This document shows positions 1-8,242 of a DNA stretch of 41,133 nt, piece after piece (position 1 is the first letter of the stretch; the number at the start of each line of letters is the position of its first letter). A program made the position numbers and the translations under genes. The stretch comes from Labrys miyagiensis (GTDB taxonomy: Bacteria; Pseudomonadota; Alphaproteobacteria; Rhizobiales; Labraceae). The stretch lies in contig NZ_BSPC01000044.1 in assembly GCF_030160835.1 (NCBI RefSeq), positions 1-41,133 on the forward strand, in the 5' to 3' direction. The notes beneath the pieces were generated by a model that saw nothing but the letters and a program-made list of their open reading frames with translations, did not search any database and was not told the DNA's origin.

Positions 1-54
1 CCAAGCTCTCGCCCAGAAGGCACATATAAAACAAAAATTACGACTGTAATGCTA

Positions 55-914
55 GGCTGCGGTGACAATTTAAGGGCTGGGGGATTCCCAAGCCGGAGCA
101 AATCAGATTCAAAGCTGTCTTTTGGAGGTCAGCTTTGGAAGGCGAAGTTCTACGAGACGATCAATGGGAGCGGATCCGGCCCTTCGTTCCAGGCGGTCGC
201 AAGGGCAAGCGTGGTCCCCGCAGCGATGGCCGCCGTTTCTTCGATGGGCTTTTGTGGCTGGCGCGATCGGGTGGGCGTTGGCGCGATCTGCCGGAGCGGT
301 TTGGTCCGTATCAGACGGCCAAGCGGCGCTATTATCGATGGATAGCGGCAGGTGTTTTCGATCGCTTGTTTGAAGCCGTGGCGGACGATCCTGATCTGGA
401 GTGGGTGGCCATCGACGCCACTGTTATCCGGGCGCAGGCCCAGGCCGCCGGCGCGCGGCGTAAAAGGGGGGACCTGAAGCCCAGCCTCTCGGCCGCTCGC
501 GCGGGAGCTTTGGCACCAAACTCCATGTTGTCGTAGATGCACTGGGTCTGCCTGTGCGCTTGGAGATCGGCCCTGGCCAGCAGAACGACATGGCACCCGC
601 CTGCGACCTCGTCCGAGACCTGCCGGCGACCCAGGTGATCGCCGACCGGGCCTATGATGCCGATCGGCTGCACGACATTATTCTCGATCAGGGCGGCGAG
701 CCTGTCATTCCGCCCCGCCGCCACCGCAAGTACCAGTACCGCTACGACAAGATTGCCTATAAAAACCGCTGGGGCATCGAAGGCTTCTTCGCCAAACTCA
801 AACAATGGCGGCGCATCGCAACCCGATACGACAAACTGGCCGAAAACTTCCTCGGTTTCGTCAAAATCGCCAGCATCATGCTTTGGCTCAAATGATTAAA
901 TTGTCACCACAGCC
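55..914 (+). mobile_element. IS5-family (IS427-like) insertion sequence
   Basis: The element is about 860 bp. Its ends are inverted repeats: GGCTGCGGTGACAATTTA at the left (55-72) and the complement of TAAATTGTCACCACAGCC at the right (897-914), with one mismatch. Each end abuts a TA (53-54 and 915-916) inside a CTAG, which fits a 2-bp TA target duplication as in the IS427 group. It carries one transposase in two frames. Both ends and the whole reading frame are present, so it may be active. Confidence 0.88.
135..895 (+). CDS. IS5-family transposase, two frames joined by a -1 frameshift
   Basis: This is a DDE transposase. The first frame (135-536, TTG start) has the N-terminal DUF4096-like part (DDQWERIRPFVPG) and the first catalytic Asp in VAIDATVIRA. 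The second frame carries GSFGTKLHVVVDALGLPV, the second Asp in ADRAYDAD, and the Y/R-E-K signature with its Glu in RWGIEGFFAKLK. The two join if the ribosome slips back one base at the A4G6 run (462-471). The -1 frame then reads KGGPEAQPLGRSRG straight into the second half. Programmed -1 frameshifting is usual in the IS427 group, so I regard this as one functional fusion product of about 250 residues rather than a broken gene. The exact slip codon is inferred. Confidence 0.85.
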
Positions 915-1100
915 TAGACCCAAAGTGGGCCATTCAGCCATAAGGGCTCCGATCAAAACTCTTGAGCACTTCATGGTTCAATTCGCCGCCACAAGATCGG
1001 CACATGCAACAGCTTGACTCAATCCCGTCTTGTGTGAGTAAATTGAACTCAACTGCCAAGACTTAACGCAGTGCAGCAAGAGCTTGGGGGCTCGATTTCA

Positions 1101-1496
1101 ATGAAAAAATCGATGACGTTTTCTGCAATCGCTTTGGCGTTTGTCGTTTCATCTTGCGCGGCCGTTATCGCGGAGAAAGTCGAACAAAAAGAAGCAAATA
1201 TGTCCGCGGCACAGTTCGTCCGCAACCAGGCCAATACGCCAGCCAAGCTCGCCAAAGCACAGGCTCTGCCTCAGAACAGGATGTTCATCGTCACCAAGGG
1301 CAATAAGAATTATTATGTCTACGCTGACGTTGCGGGCTGCCAATGCGTCTATGTCGGCAATGAGGCTGCTTTCCAGCAATACCAGCAAATCAAGATTTCC
1401 CAGAACATCGCCCAGGAACAAGTGATGGCTGCCGAACTGAACCAGGATGCCGCCTTCGACATGGGCGTGGTCTGGGGGCCGGGGTTCTATTATTGA
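1101..1496 (+). CDS. small putative lipoprotein
   Basis: I do not recognise the family. The 131-residue product starts MKKSMTF and has a short hydrophobic signal ending in VSSC. Cys19 therefore looks like a lipobox cysteine, and the protein is probably an envelope lipoprotein. The mature part has a basic, Ala/Gln-rich stretch, then a compact segment with NKNYYVYADVAGCQCVYVG (two close cysteines), and a C-terminus ending GPGFYY. I chose ATG at 1101 rather than an in-frame GTG at 1071 because the signal peptide begins there. A G-rich stretch about 10 bases upstream is a weak ribosome-binding site. It stands alone between the IS5 element and a DUF2721 gene. Confidence 0.72.
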   Translation: MKKSMTFSAIALAFVVSSCAAVIAEKVEQKEANMSAAQFVRNQANTPAKLAKAQALPQNRMFIVTKGNKNYYVYADVAGCQCVYVGNEAAFQQYQQIKISQNIAQEQVMAAELNQDAAFDMGVVWGPGFYY

Positions 1497-1573
1497 TCTA
1501 ATCTTACAGTGTCAGAAAGCGCGCGAGATACAGGAAGAGCTCGATATTCGCTAGTAAAGTTCGGTGTGGCTCT

Positions 1574-2005
1574 ATGTTGCTATCTCCCGATACGGCTCAG
1601 TTATCCCAAATTTTTTCCCACGCAGCCGCCCCCGCGTTCCTGCTCGGGGCGGTCGCAGGCTTTACCTCGATTTTGCACGGGCGCCTGGTTTCTCTCCTTG
1701 AACGGATTCGCACCCTCAACGATATAGCTGACAGCGAAGACAAACGGCACAAGCTTAAGGCCGATTTACCACGCTTAAGGATAAGGGTGAAATTGCTGAG
1801 CGGAGCGATTTATTTGGCACTGTGCGCCGCAATTTGCACGACCCTTCTTCTCGCTGTTTCATTCATCGCGGCATTCTGTGGATTTCGGCACGAACCTGGC
1901 GCTGCGGTCATGTTTCTTCTCGCTGTTTTGCTGCTCGCAGCAAGCTTAATTCGCTTTGCTCGGGAGATACATATGGGCGTTAGCGAAGGCGATCACTTCA
2001 GATAA
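1574..2005 (+). CDS. DUF2721 family membrane protein
   Basis: This 143-residue integral membrane protein begins MLLSPDTAQLSQIFSHAAAP, the characteristic start of DUF2721 proteins. An amphipathic N-terminus and the AFLLGAVAG segment come first, then a cytoplasmic charged stretch (about residues 38-70, rich in Arg/Lys/Glu), then two hydrophobic helices (about 75-98 and 108-128). The function of the family is not established. The first 29 residues are closely matched by the head of the chimeric gene at 21313-22158, so the genome once had at least two copies. The stop is followed within 50 bases by a terminator belonging to the convergent porin gene. Confidence 0.8.
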   Translation: MLLSPDTAQLSQIFSHAAAPAFLLGAVAGFTSILHGRLVSLLERIRTLNDIADSEDKRHKLKADLPRLRIRVKLLSGAIYLALCAAICTTLLLAVSFIAAFCGFRHEPGAAVMFLLAVLLLAASLIRFAREIHMGVSEGDHFR

Positions 2006-2051
2006 TTGGGGGTTAAGAACAATACACACTGACAGGCGCTTTTCGTCGTAA

Positions 2052-2083
2052 TCTGATAAAAAGAACCCCGCCGAAGCGGGGTT
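2052..2083 (-). terminator. Rho-independent terminator of the porin-like gene
   Basis: Read on the minus strand, an 8-bp perfect stem (AACCCCGC / GCGGGGTT) closes a TTCG tetraloop and is followed by CTTTTTATC. It lies 20 bases past the stop of the minus-strand barrel gene. Confidence 0.85.
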
Positions 2084-2103
2084 GATGAGAGGACGAGAGT
2101 GCC

Positions 2104-2820
2104 TCAGAACTTGTAGCTTATGCGAGCAAGAACTTGGTTCACGCTTGGTTGCTGGCTGAAGCCCACAATACCAAGGCTTCGGTTTGCAACGGGATATGTG
2201 TAGTTCTCCGAAGAAAACCTCGTATATCGATATTCGAGACCGCCGATCCAATGGTCGGTAAAGGCGTATTCAGCGCCCGCCCCCAAGGTCCAACCCACGC
2301 GGGTGCTGTTTCCAAAACCATATGAATATCCGGTACCGGTCACCGTTGAATCTGCCCCCGCAAATGCCACGCCGCCCGTGCCGTATAGCAGCAGTCGGTC
2401 AATGGCATAGCCCACCCGGAGACGGGCGGAGCCGAGCCAGGTTGTGTGCGCGGTGATGAAGTCGCCTGTCGCAGCCGTATAGCGTTCCTTGCCCACGATC
2501 AGGAAATCGCCGTCGACTTCCGCACCAAGGACAAATTGGTTGATCTGATAATTATAACCGGCGAAAAGCCCTCCCATGACACCATTCTTGGTGATCGTGG
2601 GAAGCACGACGACGGTTGTTGCGTTTGCCGTGGCTGCACCGGCTTTATAATCGGTGCTGGTTCCTCCCCAGCCTAACTGGGCGCCAAGATAGAACCCCGT
2701 CCATGTAAATGGCGGTATAACAGGAGCAACCGGCTCGACCGGTTGCGGAGCCAGATCAGCGGCCAAGGCAGGGGTTGCAAACGCCAGTGAAGCAAGAAAA
2801 GTATATTTCAGAATACGCAT
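2104..2820 (-). CDS. Omp25/RopB-type outer-membrane beta-barrel protein
   Basis: The 238-residue product has a cleavable signal peptide (MRILKYTFLASLAFATPALA, cleavage ALA-AD) and a short proline-rich linker. It then has the classic WTGFYLGAQLGWGG opening strand of Omp25/Omp31/RopB-like porins. Alternating-hydrophobicity strands follow, including the AGYNYQ, GAEVDGD, ARLRVGYA, GTGGVAF and GLEYRYT repeats of this family, and it ends in a terminal aromatic (ISYKF) for BAM recognition. An in-frame start 36 bases upstream exists. I chose ATG at 2820 because the signal peptide starts there and GGGAAC lies just upstream. It is monocistronic, with its own strong terminator. Confidence 0.88.
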   Translation of the reverse strand: MRILKYTFLASLAFATPALAADLAPQPVEPVAPVIPPFTWTGFYLGAQLGWGGTSTDYKAGAATANATTVVVLPTITKNGVMGGLFAGYNYQINQFVLGAEVDGDFLIVGKERYTAATGDFITAHTTWLGSARLRVGYAIDRLLLYGTGGVAFAGADSTVTGTGYSYGFGNSTRVGWTLGAGAEYAFTDHWIGGLEYRYTRFSSENYTYPVANRSLGIVGFSQQPSVNQVLARISYKF

Positions 2821-2894
2821 GACGTCTGTTCCCATCGATAAATAATCCAGCCGCAAAATATTGGAACTTCTTTACAAGCTGCCCACCGCCTGCT

Positions 2895-3227
2895 TCACTT
2901 TTCTTCCTTGAAGACAACGGCGAGGCCTTCTATGATCTTTTTGTCGCGGTTGGCCTTACAATATACAATCACCTGATGCTCGAGTTCGGCGCTTCGCTTT
3001 GCGTTGTAGAAGTGCTTTTTGCCCAGGCCGTTGTACCATCCGCTGTACCAGCGCGTCAGAGCGTCAGCGTCTTCCTGATATGTATCGGCAAGCTGGGCAC
3101 AGGTTAGCGTTTGCACGTCGAGATACCCCTTGGCGTCGGCATAGTTCGCGAGAGGTGTTGCCGTCTGAGCACCAGCCGCGGTCACGCAAAAACACGCAAC
3201 TGCCGCCAAGAATGTGGTCTTCATCAT
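2895..3227 (-). CDS. HdeA/HdeB-family periplasmic acid-stress protein
   Basis: This is a 110-residue protein with a signal peptide (MMKTTFLAAVACFCVTAAGAQ). The mature domain matches the HdeA pattern: DVQTLTCAQLADTY, then the helical core with WYSGWYNG, then VIVYCKANRDKKI. The two cysteines (LTC and VYC) would form the fold-defining disulfide. HdeA-type proteins are acid-activated periplasmic chaperones; the role here is by family only. AAGGAG sits 7-8 bases before the start. Tandem ATG codons (3227 and 3224) make the exact first residue uncertain by one. Confidence 0.82.
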   Translation of the reverse strand: MMKTTFLAAVACFCVTAAGAQTATPLANYADAKGYLDVQTLTCAQLADTYQEDADALTRWYSGWYNGLGKKHFYNAKRSAELEHQVIVYCKANRDKKIIEGLAVVFKEEK

Positions 3228-3402
3228 CTTAAATCTCCTTCCGTTGAGCAGACGTCAGCGTATTAGTGAAGTTGGGTGTCCTGAGGCAGCGCATTCGGCT
3301 GAGCATTGTTACGAAATGTAGCCCTTGCCTGGCCCGAAAAAGCAGTAACCCAAATCTTGAAGTATACCTGTCCGCAATGCGGAAATGCCTTACAACCGCG
3401 AT

Positions 3403-3423
3403 GGGCGGCCCTTCGAGCCGCCC
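3403..3423 (-). terminator. GC-rich hairpin after the arylsulfatase gene
   Basis: GGGCGGC and GCCGCCC form a 7-bp stem around a 7-base loop, 20 bases beyond the sulfatase stop. There is no T-tract directly after it, so it may be a weak terminator or an mRNA-stabilising hairpin. Confidence 0.45.
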
Positions 3424-3442
3424 GCCACGAAGATGATTTCCG

Positions 3443-5089
3443 TTAATTGCCAGGGCCTTTTGCAGCCGCTTCGGCCTCTGCCATGTGTTTCTGCATCTCG
3501 GCTTTGACGGCGTCGAGATTGAAGCTCGCGCCCCTCTGCATCGGCGGGTAGTCAATGAAGGTCTGGAGTTCTTTGCCGACTATCTGCTGTACGAACACGA
3601 AGCGCCAGAATTGGTACTTGAACCAATCGAAATATTGCTGTGCTCCATCTTTCGTCCCGTTATTTGGCCAGCCTGTCCGTTCGAACGGATCAAGGCGCAG
3701 GTTGGTGATGTAGGGAACGTCGGGATGGGTCTTTTCGCCGAGCCAGCCGGCCGGCTGGTCGATGAAACGGAACTTGTAGTCGTCGATACGCACCGCGCCG
3801 ACGGTGCTTTCGCCGAGATAGAAGATTTCATGGCGTGCGGATGGCCCCTTGCCGGTGATGGCGTCCAACTGGTTGTAACCATCCAGATGGTTCTTGTACG
3901 TCCGGTCGCCAATCGTCTTGCCCTTCAGCAATTCGTCGGTGATGTTCGGATTGCCGGCAGCCGCTGCAAAAGTCGGCAACCAGTCGAGACCCGAAAATAT
4001 ACCATTCTGAATCGTGTCAGAGGGTACGTGACCGGGCCAGCGAAGAAGCGCAGGCACGCGGAAGCCGCCCTCGAGGACAGTTCCCTTGGACTGGGCGAAC
4101 GGCGTCTGACCACCATCGGGCCAGGTGAAGACTTCCGTGCCATTGTCTGTGGTGAAGAGGACGATGGTGTTGTCGTCGACGCCCATGTCAGTAAGTTTTT
4201 TCATCACGAGGCCAACGTCATCGTCGAGTTGGGCCATGCCGGCCTCTTCTTCGGACCACCCGTTAGTGGAGTTTCGCATCGCTTCATACTTCGGCGAGAG
4301 ATGCGTGACGATGTGCATACGCGTCGGATTGAGCCAGACGAAGAACGGCTTGTTTTCCTTATGGGCCTTGTCCATGAAATTGAGAGACAGGTCGCGAATT
4401 TCGTCGTCTACCGTTTCCATCCGTTTGGGATAGAGTGGGCCTGCATCCTCGATCTTCTGCTTGCCGACCTTGCCCCAGCGGGGCATGTCCGTGGGATCAT
4501 CGACGTCGGTAGCCCAGCTGTGAACCATATTGCGCGGGCCGACCTTGTCCAGCAGATCCTGGGGATAATTGGGGTGTGCAGGGTCTTCCATCGCATCGAG
4601 GTGGTAGAGATAGCCGAAGAACTCGTCGAAGCCGTGTACGGTCGGCAGGAACTCGTTCTTATCGCCGAGATGGTTTTTGCCAAACTGACCAGTCGCATAA
4701 CCCATCGACTTTAAAACCGTCGCAATGGTCACCGCCTCGGCCGGTAGTCCGACAGACGCTCCGGCCTGGCCAACAGTGGTCATGCCGGTGCGGATGGGCA
4801 ATTCGCCAGTGATGAAGTTGGCGCGGCCGGCCGTGCAACTGGCTTCAGCGTAGTAGTCCGTGAACAGCTCCCCCTCCTTGGCAAGCTTGTCCAGGTTGGG
4901 TGTTCTGCCGGCCATCATACCGCGACTATAGGCACCGATATTCCACATACCGATGTCGTCGCCCATTATGACAACGATGTTTGGCTGTGCGGGGGTCTGT
5001 GCCTGTGTGGGAACCAAAGCGGTCGTGGCGAGCATCAAGCCGCCAGCGAACGCGCTACTCATTCGGCATATCTTTGATCGAAAGCTCAT
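3443..5089 (-). CDS. exported arylsulfatase
   Basis: A 548-residue type I sulfatase, predicted periplasmic. A signal peptide covers about residues 1-30 (ending TQAQ). The metal-binding Asp pair is in VIMGDDIGMW (D44, D45). The residue converted to formylglycine is C85 in C-T-A-G-R, and GKNHLGD (K138, H140) is the next active-site segment. The TTDNGTEVF stretch further on supplies the Asp/Asn metal ligands. The modification box departs from the usual C-x-P-S-R, with Ala for Pro and Gly for Ser. No formylglycine-generating enzyme lies nearby. I chose ATG at 5089 because GGAG lies 6 bases upstream and the signal peptide follows; ATG at 5101 is also possible. It is unlinked in function to its neighbours. 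Confidence 0.88.
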   Translation of the reverse strand: MSFRSKICRMSSAFAGGLMLATTALVPTQAQTPAQPNIVVIMGDDIGMWNIGAYSRGMMAGRTPNLDKLAKEGELFTDYYAEASCTAGRANFITGELPIRTGMTTVGQAGASVGLPAEAVTIATVLKSMGYATGQFGKNHLGDKNEFLPTVHGFDEFFGYLYHLDAMEDPAHPNYPQDLLDKVGPRNMVHSWATDVDDPTDMPRWGKVGKQKIEDAGPLYPKRMETVDDEIRDLSLNFMDKAHKENKPFFVWLNPTRMHIVTHLSPKYEAMRNSTNGWSEEEAGMAQLDDDVGLVMKKLTDMGVDDNTIVLFTTDNGTEVFTWPDGGQTPFAQSKGTVLEGGFRVPALLRWPGHVPSDTIQNGIFSGLDWLPTFAAAAGNPNITDELLKGKTIGDRTYKNHLDGYNQLDAITGKGPSARHEIFYLGESTVGAVRIDDYKFRFIDQPAGWLGEKTHPDVPYITNLRLDPFERTGWPNNGTKDGAQQYFDWFKYQFWRFVFVQQIVGKELQTFIDYPPMQRGASFNLDAVKAEMQKHMAEAEAAAKGPGN

Positions 5090-5197
5090 GCTGCGCTCCA
5101 TATTGCCGCTGCTCGCATCCGCGCGTGGACGCACATCTGCAAGATCGCTCTGGGGGAGAGAAAAGGCTATTGGACGAGGGGGCAGGCGAAATTGCCC

Positions 5198-5367
5198 TTA
5201 GGGGCAAGTGTGGCGGCGAGCGGTCCCGTCGATCGGCGGAGATATTGCCCGGCCTGCCACCTGGTCGATCGCGTCAAACAAGTGTCGTCCCGCAAACGGT
5301 TTGCTCAGATATGCTAGGCAGCCTGCTTTAATGGCCCGCAAGGGAGTCGCCTCATTGTCGAACGCGG
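5198..5367 (-). pseudogene. C-terminal fragment of a response-regulator receiver domain
   Basis: Minus-strand translation ending at a stop at 5198-5200 reads AFDNEATPLRAIKAGCLAYLSKPFAGRHLF and then DAIDQVAG. This is the alpha4-beta5-alpha5 end of a CheY-like receiver, including the conserved Lys-Pro of KPF. The phosphoacceptor half and any output domain are missing. The homology stops exactly where the left arm of the 5368-5517 inverted-repeat element begins, so an insertion or rearrangement probably cut the gene there. Confidence 0.62.
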
Positions 5368-5517
5368 GGCACTGTCAACTTATTCGACAAGCACACCAGT
5401 CTGAGTAATTTTCTTTCTAATCCCAGCTTCGACGCGGTCAAAAGAGCCCGAAAAAGGCAAGCCAGGTAAAGGGAAATTGCCGAACTTTTGAATAGTATGG
5501 GTTAAGTTGACAATGCC
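5368..5517. repeat. 150-bp MITE-like element with inverted ends
   Basis: The left end GGCACTGTCAACTTA (5368-5382) and the complement of the right end TAAGTTGACAATGCC (5503-5517) match at 14 of 15 positions. The interior has no open frame. The GGCATTGTCA core resembles the ends of the IS6-type element at 7450-8242. It could be an internally deleted derivative of a related IS. I see no target duplication. Confidence 0.5.
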
Positions 5518-5900
5518 CGCTCATCCCGTCCGGAACGATCGCCATCATCCTGAAAGATGGTGAGGTGCGCGTCGTCTCCGCGGACAAATTGCGGGAGACA
5601 ATCTAGGAAACCGGCGGTGACAAGGTCGAGGGCCTGACGAGGTCGTCGTCGGATTTCGAGAAGCTGCAAGCAGTTGTTGATCGTCGAAACTCAGAAGACC
5701 TCTCCGATGACACCGGGGAAGATCCAGTATGAGCGGATCGCTTCTTATGGCTCCGGGATCTCGCAGATCATCAGGCACTCTTCTGAAACGCCGTCGCTAA
5801 GCTTTGCCAAAGCGGATTGTTGCTCTTGTCTTCGAATCGCCGTAACGCTCGGGCGATGGCCTCGGTAGCGATCACAAGTCAGTCCTTAGGAAATCCTCCC
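5518..5900. other. gene-poor stretch with an interrupted short frame
   Basis: No recognisable gene. On the plus strand one frame reads SGTIAIILKDGEVRVVSADK, then LRETI and a TAG, then continues in the same frame as ETGGDKVEGLTR and on to a TGA near 5730. This could be a decayed small gene, but I do not recognise the family. Confidence 0.3.
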
Positions 5901-6392
5901 ATGAAGCGCATCATTCTCGCCTGCGCCATCGCGGCGATCATGAGCACACCTGCTTTCGCCAAGAGCTTCGCCATTCCGTCGGAAAACCCTGTTGCGACAG
6001 TGGTGCTGCCCGACGATTGGAACGCCGATGAAATCGATACCGGCGTCGAGGTCACCTCGAAGGACGACGAAGTGTACATGGCTTTCGAGACCGTGAAGGC
6101 TTCGAGCGCCGAGGAGGCCCTCAACGAAGGACTGGACTATCTGAAGGCCAAGGGCGTGAAGCTCGACGAAAGCTCGATGAAGCAGCAGGAGATGACCATC
6201 AACGGCATGAAGGGGCTCGCCGTTAACTTTACGGGCAAGGACAAGGACGGCGACGCGGAGATTAGCCTGATCCTACTTGGCGCCTCCAAGGACCGGCTCG
6301 TCATGCTTACCTACTGGAGCTCACCCGAAGGCGCCAAGGCTAATGACGATGCTTTGAACAAGATCGCCGACAGCATCAAGCCCGTGAACTGA
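5901..6392 (+). CDS. periplasmic protein of unknown function
   Basis: A 163-residue secreted protein. The signal peptide MKRIILACAIAAIMSTPAFA is followed by a small alpha/beta domain opening with IPSENPVATVVLPDDWNADE. It has an internal GMKGLAVNFTGKDKDGDAEI hairpin and a C-terminal YWSSPEGAKAN / LNKIADSIKPV helix. The fold pattern resembles PsbP/DUF1795-like lipid or ligand-binding proteins that predict 'what fraction of the substrate is damaged' type scores, but I see no diagnostic motif and do not assign a function. An in-frame start at 5817 is unlikely because ATG 5901 begins a textbook signal peptide. It has an acidic, codon-regular interior and looks intact. Confidence 0.78.
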   Translation: MKRIILACAIAAIMSTPAFAKSFAIPSENPVATVVLPDDWNADEIDTGVEVTSKDDEVYMAFETVKASSAEEALNEGLDYLKAKGVKLDESSMKQQEMTINGMKGLAVNFTGKDKDGDAEISLILLGASKDRLVMLTYWSSPEGAKANDDALNKIADSIKPVN

Positions 6393-6699
6393 CCTCAGCG
6401 GCCTCTCTCGGGCGCCGGGCCTTGCGTCGTCACGGCCACGGTCGCGAGACCCCGCGGCTCGCTGGCACAGCGATTGATGAATGAGAACCTTATCGGAGGG
6501 GTGGTGTGTGAATCGGCCCCGAAGATTGACCCGGGGCACCTTGAACACAACCAGCTGAAAGAACGGCGAAATTCGATTGTTTTGTGGGGTAACGACTGGC
6601 ACCGATCGTGACCCCCCTAAAATTCCAAATTTTCGTGCCTTTTCAGCCGACTATGGTGGCGCAGTTAGGGGTCAACCTTTGGCGCCGATCTACAGTCGA
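6393..6699. other. gene-free stretch, possible old IS ends
   Basis: No gene is evident. Two segments, near 6510-6540 (GATTGACCCGGGGCACCTTG) and 6600-6620 (CGATCGTGACCCCCCTAAAA), resemble the repeated terminal sequences of IS21-type elements, but no istA or istB coding sequence remains. The assignment is from memory of such ends and is weak. Confidence 0.25.
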
Positions 6700-6872
6700 G
6701 TCCTGCAATTCAAATTTATAAGCGAGCCCAGCATCCCATGCTGACTCGGCGCGAGGCCATGAAGCGGAGATTTCCGGCATTTCAGGCGGCCGAGATAGAA
6801 TTTGCCAACTCGACAGGCTCCATTCAAACAATTGGCCGCTCTATTGACAGCTTGGCTGCAGGCCAGCAGTGA
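6700..6872 (+). pseudogene. C-terminal remnant of an MscS-type channel
   Basis: Conceptual translation gives LQFKFISEPSIP, then a frame break near 6740, then REAMKRRFPAFQAAEIEF, ASN-rich residues and a stop at 6870-6872. It lines up with the end of the intact channel at 18775-20988 (MRFKFTARPNIP and REAMKRLFPAFQEAGIEFAS). Nothing of the transmembrane part survives upstream. It is a decayed paralogue, displaced from its origin by rearrangement. Confidence 0.75.
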
Positions 6873-6934
6873 GTGCCATAGCCGCTCAGTACCACCTCAG
6901 GTTTGAAAATCGGCCGCAAAACGTTCGAATCATC

Positions 6935-7321
6935 TCACTGGCCGCTCGCGCAATGTTGATATTCGGCCATGCTATCAAAGTTCATGCCGATCGAGGCTTG
7001 ACCGTTGGCGTGCAGCTGAATGATCATGTTCATGAAGCTTTTTTCGTCGGGATTGCTTCGATTGGAGCACGATCCGCGGCCGGAATAGTCAGTGCCGTTG
7101 GGGACGGCCCTCTCCACGACGTAATCAACGGCGCAGGCGACCTTTGGCGCCTGAACGGTTTTCTCGTTTATCGTGATACGGGTGCTGTCCGACTGACAAG
7201 ACTCGGCGTTGGGGGCCCACACACCTTGCAGTCCAGTAGGGAAACTCTCGTGGCGCACATCCGCGTGAGCCACCTGTAGCATCATAGCAGGAAGCAGTGA
7301 CAACAGGATCCCCTTGTGCAT
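6935..7321 (-). CDS. small periplasmic protein of unknown function
   Basis: The 128-residue product has a signal peptide (MHKGILLSLLPAMMLQVAHA) and a mature domain with LQGVWAPNAESCQSDSTRIT, which resembles the 'G-x-W-a/s' start of small rhizobial secreted proteins with a lipocalin-like feel. Five cysteines in the mature part (AESC, VACAV, RGSCSN, QHCAS) suggest disulfides in the periplasm. GGAGGAG lies 7 bases upstream of the ATG, so the start is well supported. It is transcribed away from the IS6-type element that begins about 130 bases upstream. No function can be assigned. Confidence 0.75.
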   Translation of the reverse strand: MHKGILLSLLPAMMLQVAHADVRHESFPTGLQGVWAPNAESCQSDSTRITINEKTVQAPKVACAVDYVVERAVPNGTDYSGRGSCSNRSNPDEKSFMNMIIQLHANGQASIGMNFDSMAEYQHCASGQ

Positions 7322-7449
7322 CGCTTTCTCCTCCGCATTGGATACCCTATACCATTAATTGGAGGTCTGTTGCACGACTTACGGGCGCTGACCACAGCAA
7401 TCCGCCGCTCCGTCCGGTCGGTGCAGCGATCCTTAGTATAGAGCGGCTC

Positions 7450-8242
7450 GGCATTGTCACGGAAACGTCTGGGCTGAGGTATGATTGGGAATGACATACA
7501 TTTCCTACGCTCGCCATCGCTTCCCGCCCGCGGTCATTCAGCACGCCGTCTGGTCGTACCTTCGCTTCTCCTTGAGCTAGCGCGACATCGAGGACCTTCT
7601 GGCGGAGCGGGGGCTCGACATTTCCTATGAAACCGTCCGTCGCTGGGTCGCCAAGTTCGGGCCGCGATTTGCGCGGGAGTTGCGGGGTCGAAGGCCACGC
7701 TCGACCGGTCGCTGGCATCTGGACGAGATGGTCGTGACGATTGCGGGCAGGCGGTTTTGGCTCTGGCGGGCCGTTGACAGCGAGGGTGAGGTTCTGGACT
7801 TGCTGGTGCAATCAAGACGGAACACGGCCGCTGCCGTCCGGCTCATGCGCAAACTAGTCAGAAAACAAGGCTTCGCGCCGGAAGTAATCGTCACGGACCG
7901 GCTCCGATCCTATGATGCCGCCATCCGTGAGCTAGGACTTTCGGCGCGGCACGACCCAACTCGGCGCCAGAACAACCGCGCTGAGAATTCGCATCAACCG
8001 ACCCGGCGACGCGAGCGTAAGACGCAGCGGTTCAAGTCGCCGGGATCAGCGCAACGTTTTCTGTCCGCTCATGCAGCCGTCCACAATACCTTCAATATCG
8101 AACGCCACCTCGTCTCACGCAGATCCCTGAAGTCATTGCGCGCCGCAGCAATGGATGAGTGGCACCGCGTCACCACTGTGCACGTATGAAATACGGGTGG
8201 CGCCACCCATTTGCGAACTTCATTGGGCAACGTGACAAAGCC
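7450..8242 (+). mobile_element. IS6-family insertion sequence, inactivated
   Basis: About 793 bp. The left end GGCATTGTCACG (7450-7461) pairs with the complement of CGTGACAAAGCC (8231-8242), with one mismatch in 12. One transposase gene fills it. The flanking octamers differ (AGCGGCTC and GGATCGGC), so either the insertion is old or recombination has exchanged one flank. Confidence 0.75.
7491..8189 (+). pseudogene. IS6-family transposase with a premature amber codon
   Basis: One frame runs from ATG 7491 (MTYISYARHRFPP) to 8189, 232 codons, close to the usual ~234 for IS26-like enzymes. It is interrupted only by TAG at 7578-7580. The context is LRFSLS-stop-RDIEDLLAERG, where related enzymes have Tyr (S-Y-R-D). 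So a TAC or TAT changed to TAG. The rest is well kept: D78 in WHLDEM, D136 in IVTDRL, and the catalytic Glu in the NRAENSHQPTRRRERKTQRF block. Translation could restart downstream (7680), but that product lacks the N-terminal helix-turn-helix. Amber suppression would restore a full enzyme. Confidence 0.85.

Noticed and set aside
3485-4714. 409-codon open frame on the plus strand
   Set aside because: Antisense to the arylsulfatase gene, whose catalytic motifs are complete.
6500-6640. Intact IS21 element
   Set aside because: Only terminal-looking segments are seen; no istA or istB coding sequence.
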